From positions 1-64,000 of the forward strand of contig CAZRHS010000001.1 of the NCBI GenBank assembly GCA_964600045.1: 64,000 bases of DNA, given 5' to 3'. The stretch is from Phil1 sp964600045 (GTDB lineage: Bacteria; Bacillota; Clostridia; Christensenellales; CAG-138). Below the pieces are notes generated by a model. It did not search any database. It had not been told where the DNA came from and worked only from the letters and a program-made list of their open reading frames with translations. Shown here piece by piece: positions 1 to 7,898 of the stretch (the stretch's first letter is position 1; every line of letters starts with the position of its first letter). The translations under genes and the position numbers were made by a program.

Positions 1-171
1 CTTGTTCGCTGCCGCTCGCAATTCTCCCTGTTCCTGCCCGTTCTCCGTTTCGCTGCATCCCGCACTGCGGGCGCTCAACTCCGAACCTCCACAGGGAGGC
101 TTTTGGCGGTGTATAAATTCTTATGCTGTTATGTTTGATTTCTGTATTTAACTTGCTTGGCTGTCGGTGAA
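1..171. other. Unassigned sequence at the window edge
   Basis: No gene is recognised here. The first ~95 bases are open in one minus-strand frame but the translation has no recognisable family and no start signal, so I do not call it coding. A short 5-bp stem (CCTCC/GGAGG) followed by CTTTT lies near 88-105 and could be a weak terminator for a gene left of the window. Confidence 0.3.
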
Positions 172-225
172 CTCCTATCGTCAAAACGTCTGCGCCGTTT
201 TGCCACTTCCCTCAGGAGGGAAGCT
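172..225 (-). repeat. Palindromic interspersed repeat, copy A
   Basis: Read on the minus strand this starts with a hairpin (GCTTCCCTC/GAGGGAAG), continues with GTGGCA, then a second A/T-rich hairpin, and ends TGACGATAGGAG. The same order (GAGGGAG hairpin, TGGCA, small hairpin, TGAC...GAGGGAG) is found in opposite orientation at 258-303. Repeats with this layout are common between genes in gut Clostridia; that is from general knowledge, not from a search here. Function is unknown. Confidence 0.55.
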
Positions 226-257
226 TACTAAGCTCGGTACTTTTGCCATTCTAAAAG

Positions 258-303
258 GCTCCCTCTTGAGGGAGCTGGCAAACCGAAGGTTTGACTGAGG
301 GAG
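258..303 (+). repeat. Palindromic interspersed repeat, copy B
   Basis: GCTCCCTC pairs with GAGGGAGC, followed by TGGCA, then a small AACC/GGTTT hairpin and the closing TGACTGAGGGAG, whose end can also pair with the opening CTCCCTC. This is the better preserved of the two divergent copies. No transposase is nearby, so it resembles a MITE-like or REP-like element. Confidence 0.6.
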
Positions 304-395
304 TCCGGCAACAAGCTAAACAGCCTAAATAGCAGAAAACATAGTCAATCTCTATGCAATCTAAATCATGCCAAAGGGCTTCTTCCCCCAAAGTC

Positions 396-422
396 CAAAA
401 AAGCCTACCGAACGTAGGCTTT
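396..422 (-). terminator. Terminator of the NADAR gene
   Basis: On the minus strand AAAGCCTAC pairs with GTAGGCTTT around a 5-nt loop, followed by a T run. It lies 19 nt after the stop of the NADAR gene. Confidence 0.75.
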
Positions 423-440
423 CCTGCTCAAACCGAGCGC

Positions 441-923
441 TTATATTCTCTTCATTTCCTCTCGGACCATCATCAGCGTGTAGCCGAGCAGGTTTTGTCC
501 TTTCCACTTTGATATGCTGAGCCTGTCGGGGTCATGCATGGATAGGCCTATGCCCCAAATTTTGTCGCTGACCGCGCATTCGGCAAGCATGGCATCGCCT
601 GTGGAAATAAGCAGCGATTTAAGAGAATCGTTTTGCGAAAACTTTGCCTTAAGCCCCTCATAAATTACTATTTGCCTTATGCCGCCCCAAACGCTGTCAT
701 TATAGTCATGCACAAGCCGCCCGAGAGCCTTTATTTGCTCAACATCATCGGTTAAAAGAATTTTTGCGGCAATTTCCGCATCATTAAAGCATAGTGCCTT
801 CCTGTGCATCATGTATTGCTCCATAGAGGAATATTCCGTTTCCCCAAAGCTGAAGCGGGAAGGATACCAGTTGCTCAAATATCCGTTCTCCTCATTTGGA
901 TTATGAAAGCAGATTATGCGCAT
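441..923 (-). CDS. NADAR family protein (YbiA-like N-glycosidase)
   Basis: The 160-residue product is a single NADAR (formerly DUF1768) domain. Family marks are the N-terminal FHNPNEENGYLSNWYP, the SSMEQYMMHRKA segment with the conserved Glu and Gln, and the C-terminal WKGQNLLGYTLM with the usual NLLG. Members cleave N-glycosidic bonds of ribosylated intermediates: YbiA acts on early riboflavin intermediates, and other NADARs remove ADP-ribose from guanine bases. The ATG at 923 has a GAGGTGAGG ribosome site. The gene stands alone, with its own terminator and repeats downstream and the divergent pnp upstream, so context does not decide the substrate. The family call is firm; the substrate is not. 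Confidence 0.85.
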   Translation of the reverse strand: MRIICFHNPNEENGYLSNWYPSRFSFGETEYSSMEQYMMHRKALCFNDAEIAAKILLTDDVEQIKALGRLVHDYNDSVWGGIRQIVIYEGLKAKFSQNDSLKSLLISTGDAMLAECAVSDKIWGIGLSMHDPDRLSISKWKGQNLLGYTLMMVREEMKRI

Positions 924-1040
924 TAAGCCTCACCTCTTGTATATATTATATGGCATATTTTAGCCCATAAATCAATTCCCGTCACCATTCCTTCACTTAA
1001 ATTCCCTTAAATATATCGTGCTTTTTTGCGCTGTATGAGT

Positions 1041-1046
1041 TATAAT
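1041..1046 (+). promoter_or_regulatory. Probable -10 box of pnp
   Basis: A perfect TATAAT lies 45 nt before the pnp start. No convincing -35 hexamer sits 17 nt upstream, so only the -10 is claimed. Confidence 0.5.
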
Positions 1047-1090
1047 AGCATAGAATGAATAAATATGGAGTTTAAGAAGGAGAAGAAGTA

Positions 1091-3187
1091 ATGCAAAGAA
1101 TCTTTTCAATGGAGCTGGCGGGCAAGACCATTACCGCCGAAACCGGCAAGTATGCCGAGCAGGCCGGCGGCAGCGTGCTTATCCGCTGCGGCGAGAGCGC
1201 GGTGCTTGTTTGCGCGACCGTGGCCAAGGCGCCCCGTGACGGCGTTGACTTCCTGCCGCTGAGCGTAGAGTTCGAAGAAAAAATGTACTCCGTGGGCAAG
1301 ATCCCCGGAGGTTATATCAAGCGTGAGGGTCGCCCCTCCGAAAAGGCGATACTGGCCAGCCGCCTTATAGACAGGCCTCTTCGCCCCCTGTTCCCCAAGG
1401 GATTTTATAACGACATTCAGGTTATTGCCACCGTGCTCAGCGCTGAGCCGGACGTGCAGCCCGAAATACTGGCCATGATCGGTTCCAGCGCCGCCCTTTC
1501 CATCAGCGACGCTCCCTTTATGGGCCCCACCGGCGCGGTAAGCGTTGGCTATATTGACGGCCAGTACATAATCAACCCCACCAGCGAGCAGCGCGCCGCG
1601 AGCAAGCTGCACCTGACCGTTGCCGGCACCAAGGATGCCATAATGATGGTTGAGGCCGGCGCAAACGAGCTGAGCGAGGACGAGATGCTGCAGGCTATCC
1701 TGTTCGCGCATGGCTACATCAAGGAAATCGTTGCCTTCATAGAGAATATGCAGGCCGAGGTTGGCAAGCCCAAGATGGAAGTGAACATCTATCAGCCCAA
1801 TGAGGACTTTGTTGAGCTTGTTCGCGACTATGCTTTTGACAAGGTAAAGTGGAGCCTTGATACTTTCGACCGCAAGGAGCGCGAGGATCGCAGCGCCCAG
1901 GTTAAGGCCGAGGTTACCGAGCACTTCCTTGAAATCGAGCCCGATTGCGCCAAGGATGTTGACGCCATACTTTATAACCTTACCAAGGAAATCGTTCGCG
2001 ATAAGATAATCAACCACGGTGTGCGTCCGGACGGCCGTACCCTGGAGCAGATTCGCCCCATCTGGTGCGAGGTTGGCCTGCTGCCCCGCGCGCACGGCAG
2101 CGCCGTGTTCACCCGCGGCCAGACCCAGGTTATGACCATTGCCACCTTAGGCTCCCTTGAGGATGCCCAGATGCTGGACGGCATAAGCGAGGAAACCGGT
2201 AAGCGCTATATGCATCAGTACAACATGCCTCCCTACAGCACCGGCGAAACCCGCCCCGTGCGCAGCCCCGGCAGGCGTGAAATCGGCCACGGCGCCCTTG
2301 CTGAGCGCGCCCTGCTGCCCATGATTCCTTCCGAAGAAGAGTTCCCCTACGCGCTCAGGCTCGTAAGCGAGGTTATCAGCTCCAACGGCTCCACCTCACA
2401 GGCCTCCATCTGCGCCAGCACTCTTGCCCTTATGGATGCGGGCGTTCCCATAAAGAAGCCCGTAGCGGGCGTTGCCATGGGCCTTATTAAGGACACCACC
2501 AACGGCAACATAGCCGTTATGACGGATATACAGGGCCTTGAGGACTTCCTTGGCGACATGGACTTTAAGGTAGCCGGTACAAAGGACGGCATCACCGCCA
2601 TCCAGATGGATATAAAGATAAAGGGTATTGATGAGCAGATCCTTACCCGCGCGCTTGCTCAGGCTCGCCGCGGCAGGCTGTTCATACTGGACAAGATGCT
2701 TGAAACCCTGCCTGAACCCCGCAAGGAGATGTCCCCCTATGCGCCCAGGGTGCTGCAGTTCAACATTCATCCCGATAAGATCCGCGAGGTCATCGGCTCC
2801 GGCGGAAAGACCATCAATAAGATCATTGCCGATACCGGCGTGAAGATCGACATAAACGACGATGGCCGCGTGTTCATACTCTCCCCCGATCAGGAAGCCA
2901 GCGCCGCCGCCAAGAAGATGATAGACAATATCGTCAAGGATATAGAGGTTGGCGAGGTGTTCCTGGGCAAGGTAGTGAACATACTGCCCATAGGCGCTCA
3001 GGTAGAGCTTAAGCCCGGCAAGAAGGGCCTTGTGCACATAAGCAAGCTTGCCAACAAGCGCGTTGAGAAGGTTGAGGATGTTGTAAGCATAGGCGACGAG
3101 ATACTCGTCCGCGTAATAGACATTAAGCCCGACGGCAAGATAGACCTTACCAGAAAAGGCCTGCTGCCCGAAGACAAGCAGAACTGA
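1091..3187 (+). CDS. pnp: Polynucleotide phosphorylase
   Basis: PNPase degrades RNA 3' to 5' by phosphorolysis, releasing nucleoside diphosphates, and can add tails in reverse. The 698-residue length is standard. Two RNase PH domains (about 10-140 and 310-540) flank an alpha-helical linker. They are followed by a KH domain at about 553-612 with the GSGG loop (REVIGSGGKTINKI) and an S1 domain at about 620-690 (GEVFLGKVVNILPIGAQVEL). The start ATG at 1091 follows an AAGGAGAAG site; a second Met seven codons in is also possible. It stands as its own unit with a TATAAT box before it and a hairpin after it. The neighbouring RNase J and RNase Y genes place much of the RNA decay machinery within 10 kb. 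Confidence 0.97.
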   Translation: MQRIFSMELAGKTITAETGKYAEQAGGSVLIRCGESAVLVCATVAKAPRDGVDFLPLSVEFEEKMYSVGKIPGGYIKREGRPSEKAILASRLIDRPLRPLFPKGFYNDIQVIATVLSAEPDVQPEILAMIGSSAALSISDAPFMGPTGAVSVGYIDGQYIINPTSEQRAASKLHLTVAGTKDAIMMVEAGANELSEDEMLQAILFAHGYIKEIVAFIENMQAEVGKPKMEVNIYQPNEDFVELVRDYAFDKVKWSLDTFDRKEREDRSAQVKAEVTEHFLEIEPDCAKDVDAILYNLTKEIVRDKIINHGVRPDGRTLEQIRPIWCEVGLLPRAHGSAVFTRGQTQVMTIATLGSLEDAQMLDGISEETGKRYMHQYNMPPYSTGETRPVRSPGRREIGHGALAERALLPMIPSEEEFPYALRLVSEVISSNGSTSQASICASTLALMDAGVPIKKPVAGVAMGLIKDTTNGNIAVMTDIQGLEDFLGDMDFKVAGTKDGITAIQMDIKIKGIDEQILTRALAQARRGRLFILDKMLETLPEPRKEMSPYAPRVLQFNIHPDKIREVIGSGGKTINKIIADTGVKIDINDDGRVFILSPDQEASAAAKKMIDNIVKDIEVGEVFLGKVVNILPIGAQVELKPGKKGLVHISKLANKRVEKVEDVVSIGDEILVRVIDIKPDGKIDLTRKGLLPEDKQN

Positions 3188-3203
3188 ATAACCGCATAAC
3201 CCC

Positions 3204-3236
3204 GAGCGCCCGGAGCAATCCGGGCGCTTATTACAT
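3204..3236 (+). terminator. Terminator of pnp
   Basis: AGCGCCCGG and CCGGGCGCT form a 9-bp GC-rich stem around AGCAAT. The following T tract is interrupted (TATTACATTT), so termination may be partial. Confidence 0.6.
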
Positions 3237-3256
3237 TTGTTCACAAATTCCGCCCC

Positions 3257-3285
3257 TTGTTGAGGTATGGTAAACATAGTATAAT
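3257..3285 (+). promoter_or_regulatory. Promoter of rnj-ylbF-mltG
   Basis: TTGTTG (3257-3262) and TATAAT (3280-3285) are separated by exactly 17 bp. The predicted transcript starts near 3292, giving a ~38-nt leader. Confidence 0.6.
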
Positions 3286-3329
3286 AAAGTAGGATAATTG
3301 TTTAGACGCAATGAAAGTGAGGATTGCTT

Positions 3330-5255
3330 TTGATAGAGAATAATGAAACGCTCGCGGAGGAGAAGACGGGCGGAAGAAAGAGAAGAAAGAGCGGAGCGGG
3401 AACCGATACCCCCGCGCGCAGGCGGGCGGGAACCCGTGCGCCGCGTACGCAGAGCCGGGCCAGGAAAGCGTCCGCGGCCGATAAGAGCGCCGAGAAGAAG
3501 GCGGAGAAAAAGCCGGAGAAGAAGTCGGCCCCGAGCCGCGCGGCGAAAACAGCCGCAAAGGCCGTTGCCAAGGCGCAGAGCGCACGCACCGGCAGGGGCA
3601 AAAACAAGCTTAAAATAATACCGCTCGGCGGCGTTGGCGAAATAGGCAAGAACATGACCGTGCTTGAATACGGCAAGGACATGATAATAATAGACTGCGG
3701 GCTTATATTCCCCGACGACGATATGCCGGGAATAGACCTTGTTATTCCGGACATGACTTATGTTGAGCAGAACGCCGACAAGCTTCGCGGAATACTCGTT
3801 ACCCACGGCCACGAGGATCATATAGGCGCGATGCCGTTTGCGCTGAAGAAATTTCAAACCCCCGTTTACGGCACAAAGCTCACCTGCGCTCTTATCGAGC
3901 ATAAGCTTGAGGAGGAGCATGTAAAAAACGCCCAGCTTAATGTTGTAAAGCCGGGGGACAAGGTGCAGCTTGGTTGCTTTGCGGCGGAATTCATAAAAAC
4001 AAGCCACTCAATACCCGGTGCCGTGGCGCTTGCGATAGTCACCCCCGTTGGTACAATAATTCATACGGGCGACTTTAAGGTGGACTACACTCCCCTTGAC
4101 GGCGAGCCTATGGACATGGGCCGCCTTGCGTACTACGGTTCAAAGGGCGTGCTCGCGCTTATGAGCGACAGTACAAATGCCGAGCTTGCCGGGCACACAA
4201 CGTCCGAGCGGGAGATAGGCAAAACGTTTGAGCATTATTTTGATATTGCCGACGGCAGGGTTATAGTAGCCACATTCGCCTCGAATATATACAGAATTCA
4301 GCAGATAGCGGACGTTGCCATTTCGTTTGGCCGCGTTATATGCTTCCAGGGCCGCAGCATGGTTAATATAACAAAGGTGGCCTCGGAGCTTGGGTATCTG
4401 AACATACCCGAGGAGAAAATAGTTGAGGTTGAAAAGCTTAAGCACATTGAAGACAGCAAGGTTTGCGTAATAACAACCGGCAGCCAGGGCGAGCCTATGA
4501 GCGGCCTTTTCCGCATGGCGAACGCCTCGCATAAGCTTAATGTTGGCCCGGGGGACACGGTTATAATATCCGCCTCCGCAATACCGGGCAACGAAATAGG
4601 CGTAAGCCGGGTTATAAATCAGCTTTATCAGCGCGGAGTGCGCGTGGTTTACGACAGAATGGCGGACGTGCACGTTTCCGGCCACGCCAGGCGCGAGGAG
4701 CTGCGCCTTATGTTTACGCTTACAAAGCCAAAGTTCTTCATCCCCGTTCACGGCGAGGCAAAGCAGCTTTATCAGCACGCGGACATAGCCAAGCAAATGG
4801 GCATACCGGATGAAAACATAGTTGTTCCGGAGCTTGGCGGGATAATAGAGCTTAACCGCGCGGGCATTGCCTTAAACGGCTCCGTGCACAGCGGCAGCGT
4901 GCTTGTGGACGGCTCAAGCGTGGGCGAAATAGGCGATGCCGTGCTTAAGGACAGAAAGCAGCTTTCCGAGGACGGACTTTTCACGGTTGTAATACCGCTT
5001 AATAAGAAAACCGGAGCGCTTCTCGGTCAGCCGGAGATTATATCCCGCGGGTTTGTATATATAAAAAGCTCGGAGGAGCTTATAGCGGACGCCAAGAACC
5101 TTGTAAAGGGGCTTGCGGCGCAGTTTGAGCAATCAAGCCGCAGCGAATGGAGCGGAATAAAGAACAATATCCGCACGGCCCTCAAAAACGAGCTTTATCA
5201 CAAAACAAAGCGCACGCCAATAATACTGCCTATTATTATTGAGATAGACATTTAA
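3330..5255 (+). CDS. rnj: Ribonuclease J with a long basic N-terminal extension
   Basis: RNase J is a metallo-beta-lactamase/beta-CASP nuclease with endonuclease and 5' to 3' exonuclease activity in mRNA decay and rRNA maturation. The zinc motif THGHEDHIGA lies near residue 158, after the core start LKIIPLGGVGEIGKNM. Later beta-CASP marks include HVSGHARREELR and FIPVHGEAKQL. The first ~93 residues are not part of the usual ~555-residue enzyme: they are a Lys/Arg/Ala/Pro-rich extension. The TTG at 3330 is preferred because GTGAGG ends 7 nt before it; another in-frame TTG at 3324 sits only one nt after that site. It is followed by ylbF after 19 nt. Confidence 0.94.
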   Translation: MIENNETLAEEKTGGRKRRKSGAGTDTPARRRAGTRAPRTQSRARKASAADKSAEKKAEKKPEKKSAPSRAAKTAAKAVAKAQSARTGRGKNKLKIIPLGGVGEIGKNMTVLEYGKDMIIIDCGLIFPDDDMPGIDLVIPDMTYVEQNADKLRGILVTHGHEDHIGAMPFALKKFQTPVYGTKLTCALIEHKLEEEHVKNAQLNVVKPGDKVQLGCFAAEFIKTSHSIPGAVALAIVTPVGTIIHTGDFKVDYTPLDGEPMDMGRLAYYGSKGVLALMSDSTNAELAGHTTSEREIGKTFEHYFDIADGRVIVATFASNIYRIQQIADVAISFGRVICFQGRSMVNITKVASELGYLNIPEEKIVEVEKLKHIEDSKVCVITTGSQGEPMSGLFRMANASHKLNVGPGDTVIISASAIPGNEIGVSRVINQLYQRGVRVVYDRMADVHVSGHARREELRLMFTLTKPKFFIPVHGEAKQLYQHADIAKQMGIPDENIVVPELGGIIELNRAGIALNGSVHSGSVLVDGSSVGEIGDAVLKDRKQLSEDGLFTVVIPLNKKTGALLGQPEIISRGFVYIKSSEELIADAKNLVKGLAAQFEQSSRSEWSGIKNNIRTALKNELYHKTKRTPIILPIIIEIDI

Positions 5256-5274
5256 TAAAACGGAGGTAAATTTT

Positions 5275-5616
5275 ATGATTTACGATAAGGCAAGAGAACT
5301 GGCCAAGGCAATGGCCGAAAGCGAAGAATACACGGCGTATAAGGCCGCGAAGGAAAAGGCATTTGAAAACGATACCACAAAGTCTTTGCTTAAAGAGTAT
5401 ATGACCCTGCGCGTTCGCATGCAGGGCGCCATGGTATCCGGGCAGAAGGATGAGGAGTCCATGCAGCGCCTTCAGAAAATAGGCGAGGTACTGCAGCTTA
5501 ATCCGGACGCTTCCGCTTATCTTATGGCGGAATACAGGCTGAACACAATGCTGGGCGACGTGTATAAAATACTTGCCGACGGCATAGATTTAGAGCTTGG
5601 CTTTGGCGATGAGTGA
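5275..5616 (+). CDS. YlbF family regulator
   Basis: This 113-residue, mostly helical protein belongs to the YlbF/YmcA family (Com_YlbF). In Bacillus these proteins form a complex that acts with RNase Y to steer mRNA processing, sporulation and competence. The family pattern is the N-terminal helix MIYDKARELAKAMAESEEY and the segment with RVRMQGAMVSGQ. A strong site (CGGAGG) precedes the ATG. Its place directly after rnj, with rny 2.3 kb downstream, agrees with a role in RNA turnover, although that role is inferred from the family. Confidence 0.88.
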   Translation: MIYDKARELAKAMAESEEYTAYKAAKEKAFENDTTKSLLKEYMTLRVRMQGAMVSGQKDEESMQRLQKIGEVLQLNPDASAYLMAEYRLNTMLGDVYKILADGIDLELGFGDE

Positions 5617-5629
5617 GAGGACAGAATAA

Positions 5630-6811
5630 GTGGAGCGCGGCACAGAGCTGAAAAAACGGCATAAGGCAAAGGAAATGACAACGGGCCAAAAGGTTTGGCG
5701 CGCAGTAAGGCCGCTGCTCGTTTTCCTTATAAGCGCCGGCATCTGCGTGGGCGTGTTTATGTTTGCGTTCACAAAGGTGGAGGACAAGCTTTTCTCCCCC
5801 GTGGATATAAACGACGCTACCCCTATCGAGATAACGATAAGCTCCGGCTCGGGCGCCAGCAGCATAGCCAAAAAGCTTTATGAGGCGGGCGGCGTTGACG
5901 AGGACGGAAACCTTATTGCCCCGGGGCTTATATCAAGCAAGGCCGTATTCAAGGTTTATGTTGATTTTACCGGCAAATCCAGCAAGCTTAAGGCAGGCAC
6001 GTATATACTTTCCCGCAATATGGATATTGAGCAGATTGTTGACGTTATATGCGAAGGCAATCCGCCGAGAAGCACCCTTAAGCTTGTTATAACCGAGGGC
6101 ATGACGGTTGAGGACATAGCCGAAAAGCTTGTTTCTTTGGGCGTGCTTAAGGCTGAATCGGAATTTTTGAACCTTTGCAAAACCGGCGAAGCGTTTAAGG
6201 ATGATTATTCCTTTGTTGCGGATATTCCCGTAAACAGCGCCCAGGCGAGGGACTATGCCCTTGAAGGCTACCTTTTCCCGGATACATACGAAATATACAG
6301 CGACGAATCCGCCGAATCCATAATAGGCAGAATGCTCACAAGGTTCTCGCAGATTATAACGGACGAGTATAAAACGCGCGCGGCGGAGCTTAACATGAGC
6401 CTGGACGACGTTATAACGCTTGCCTCGCTTATTGAAAAGGAAGCGCGGCACGAGGACGACTTTACCCGCGTGTCCGCCGTTTTCCACCTGCGCCTTGAAA
6501 AGGGCATGAAGCTGCAGAGCGACGCACCGCTTAAGTATATATTCCATACGTCCGGCGTGCTTACGTTTACGGCCGAGCAGATGGCGGATACCTCGCTTTA
6601 CAATACCCATGTGTATGAAGGGCTGCCGCTTGGGCCTATAGCCAATCCCGGCAAAAAGGCGATAGAGGCCGCGCTTTATCCGGACGAGGATTATATGGAA
6701 GAAGAGTACCTGTACTTCTGCCTTAAGGATTCCGAAACCGGCGAGCTTGTTTACGCCAAAACGCTTGAGGAGCACAACGCGAACGTTGCCGAATACAGCG
6801 GATCGTGGTAA
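5630..6811 (+). CDS. mltG: Endolytic peptidoglycan transglycosylase MltG
   Basis: MltG cuts nascent glycan strands at the membrane and is thought to set where strand elongation ends. The 393-residue product has a cytoplasmic N-terminus, one membrane helix at about residues 22-45 (LLVFLISAGICVGVFMFAF), a LysM-like segment, and the YceG catalytic domain. The catalytic Glu is E269 in LASLIEKEA, followed by the family block YNTHVYEGLPLGPIANPG. The start is GTG at 5630 with GAGAGGA upstream. It is the last gene of the rnj-ylbF-mltG run; mltG is often found next to RNA-metabolism genes in Firmicutes. Confidence 0.94.
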   Translation: MERGTELKKRHKAKEMTTGQKVWRAVRPLLVFLISAGICVGVFMFAFTKVEDKLFSPVDINDATPIEITISSGSGASSIAKKLYEAGGVDEDGNLIAPGLISSKAVFKVYVDFTGKSSKLKAGTYILSRNMDIEQIVDVICEGNPPRSTLKLVITEGMTVEDIAEKLVSLGVLKAESEFLNLCKTGEAFKDDYSFVADIPVNSAQARDYALEGYLFPDTYEIYSDESAESIIGRMLTRFSQIITDEYKTRAAELNMSLDDVITLASLIEKEARHEDDFTRVSAVFHLRLEKGMKLQSDAPLKYIFHTSGVLTFTAEQMADTSLYNTHVYEGLPLGPIANPGKKAIEAALYPDEDYMEEEYLYFCLKDSETGELVYAKTLEEHNANVAEYSGSW

Positions 6812-6849
6812 AAAGGGCTATAAATCGGCGGCTAAATAGCGGCGCGGGG

Positions 6850-6878
6850 TTGAACGAACGGGGAATAAATGCTATAAT
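6850..6878 (+). promoter_or_regulatory. Extended -10 promoter of the YebC/PmpR gene
   Basis: TTGAAC (6850-6855) and TATAAT (6873-6878) are spaced by 17 bp, and TGC directly before TATAAT gives an extended -10 element. This is one of the strongest promoters in the window. Confidence 0.8.
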
Positions 6879-6909
6879 GAGTTGTTAATTTTTGTGGAGG
6901 TCAATTTAT

Positions 6910-7656
6910 ATGTCGGGTCATTCCAAATGGGCAAATATCAAGAATAAGAAAGAAAAGACCGATTCTCAGCGCGGCAAGGTTTTTACAAAAATAGGCCGCG
7001 AGATAGCCATAGCCGTTAAAGAGGGCGGCGGCGACCCCAATAACAACTCTAAGCTCAGAGACGTTATAGCCAAGGCTAAGGCCGCGAACGTTCCTAACGA
7101 CAATATCACCCGTTCCATCAAAAAGGCCGCGGGCGAGCTTGGCAGCATAAACTACGAGGAAATCACCTACGAAGGCTACGGCCCCAACGGCATAGCCGTT
7201 ATAGTAGACGTTGTTACCGATAACCGCAACCGCACGGCGGCCGAAATAAGGCATCTGTTCGACAAGAGCGGCGGCAACATGGGCGCTTCCGGCTGCGTTG
7301 CGTGGATGTTTGACAAGCGCGGCGTTATAGTAATCGAGCGCACCAGCGAAACCGACGAGGACGAGATTATGATGCAGGCGCTTGAAGCCGGCGCGGAAGA
7401 CGTTGTCCCCGAGGACGATGTGTTCGAGATTTACACCGCCCCCAACGATTTCTCAGCCGTTCGTGAAGAGCTTGAAAAGCTTGGCTACAGCTTCCTTTCC
7501 GCCGAGGTTTCCATGATTCCTCAGACCACTGTTGACGCGAGCGACCCCGAGCTTGCCGAGAAGATAGAGCGCATGATAGACCGCTTTGACGATAACGACG
7601 ACGTGCAGCAGATTTATCACAACGCCGTGCTTCCCGAGGAAGAGGAAGAAGAATAA
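6910..7656 (+). CDS. YebC/PmpR family regulator
   Basis: The protein starts with the family signature MSGHSKWANIKNKKEK and runs for 248 residues, the usual length. YebC/PmpR proteins were described as DNA-binding transcriptional regulators; some members have since been linked to translation of proline-rich stretches on the ribosome, so the molecular role is not settled. Conserved blocks include NVPNDNITRSIKKAAGE and YEGYGPNGIAVIVD. The ATG at 6910 is chosen over an upstream in-frame TTG at 6892 because GGAGG lies 9 nt before it and the family begins exactly there. The C-terminus ends in an acidic run. It is monocistronic, with a strong promoter and terminator. Confidence 0.93.
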   Translation: MSGHSKWANIKNKKEKTDSQRGKVFTKIGREIAIAVKEGGGDPNNNSKLRDVIAKAKAANVPNDNITRSIKKAAGELGSINYEEITYEGYGPNGIAVIVDVVTDNRNRTAAEIRHLFDKSGGNMGASGCVAWMFDKRGVIVIERTSETDEDEIMMQALEAGAEDVVPEDDVFEIYTAPNDFSAVREELEKLGYSFLSAEVSMIPQTTVDASDPELAEKIERMIDRFDDNDDVQQIYHNAVLPEEEEEE

Positions 7657-7677
7657 TTTTTTACCGATTGAACATGG

Positions 7678-7706
7678 GCCGAAGGAGCTTATCCTTCGGC
7701 TTTTTC
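7678..7706 (+). terminator. Terminator of the YebC/PmpR gene
   Basis: GCCGAAGGA and TCCTTCGGC form a 9-bp stem with a 5-nt loop, followed by TTTTTC. Confidence 0.9.
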
Positions 7707-7753
7707 GTTGCCGCGAAAGGCACTTGCCGCGCAGCGAACACCTGTTCACAATC

Positions 7754-7782
7754 TTGACATTTATCGCCTCTGGATTTACAAT
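7754..7782 (+). promoter_or_regulatory. Promoter of rny
   Basis: A consensus TTGACA (7754-7759) lies 17 bp before TACAAT (7777-7782). The predicted start near 7789 gives a ~110-nt leader before rny, in which I see no recognisable riboswitch. Confidence 0.8.
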
Positions 7783-7898
7783 TATACGGAGTAATTATGC
7801 ACCGGTGTGTGTTTTGATTTTTTTGCATCATGCTTATTTTTTATACATACAGCGTTGATTTGCTCGTACTTTGACATATATTTGGAGGTGTACTGACT

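Noticed and set aside
1106..2095. 329-codon minus-strand open frame inside pnp
   Set aside because: Shadow of pnp with no start signal or recognisable domain.
7586..7858. 90-codon open frame between the YebC/PmpR gene and rny
   Set aside because: It runs through a terminator and the rny promoter and has no ribosome site.
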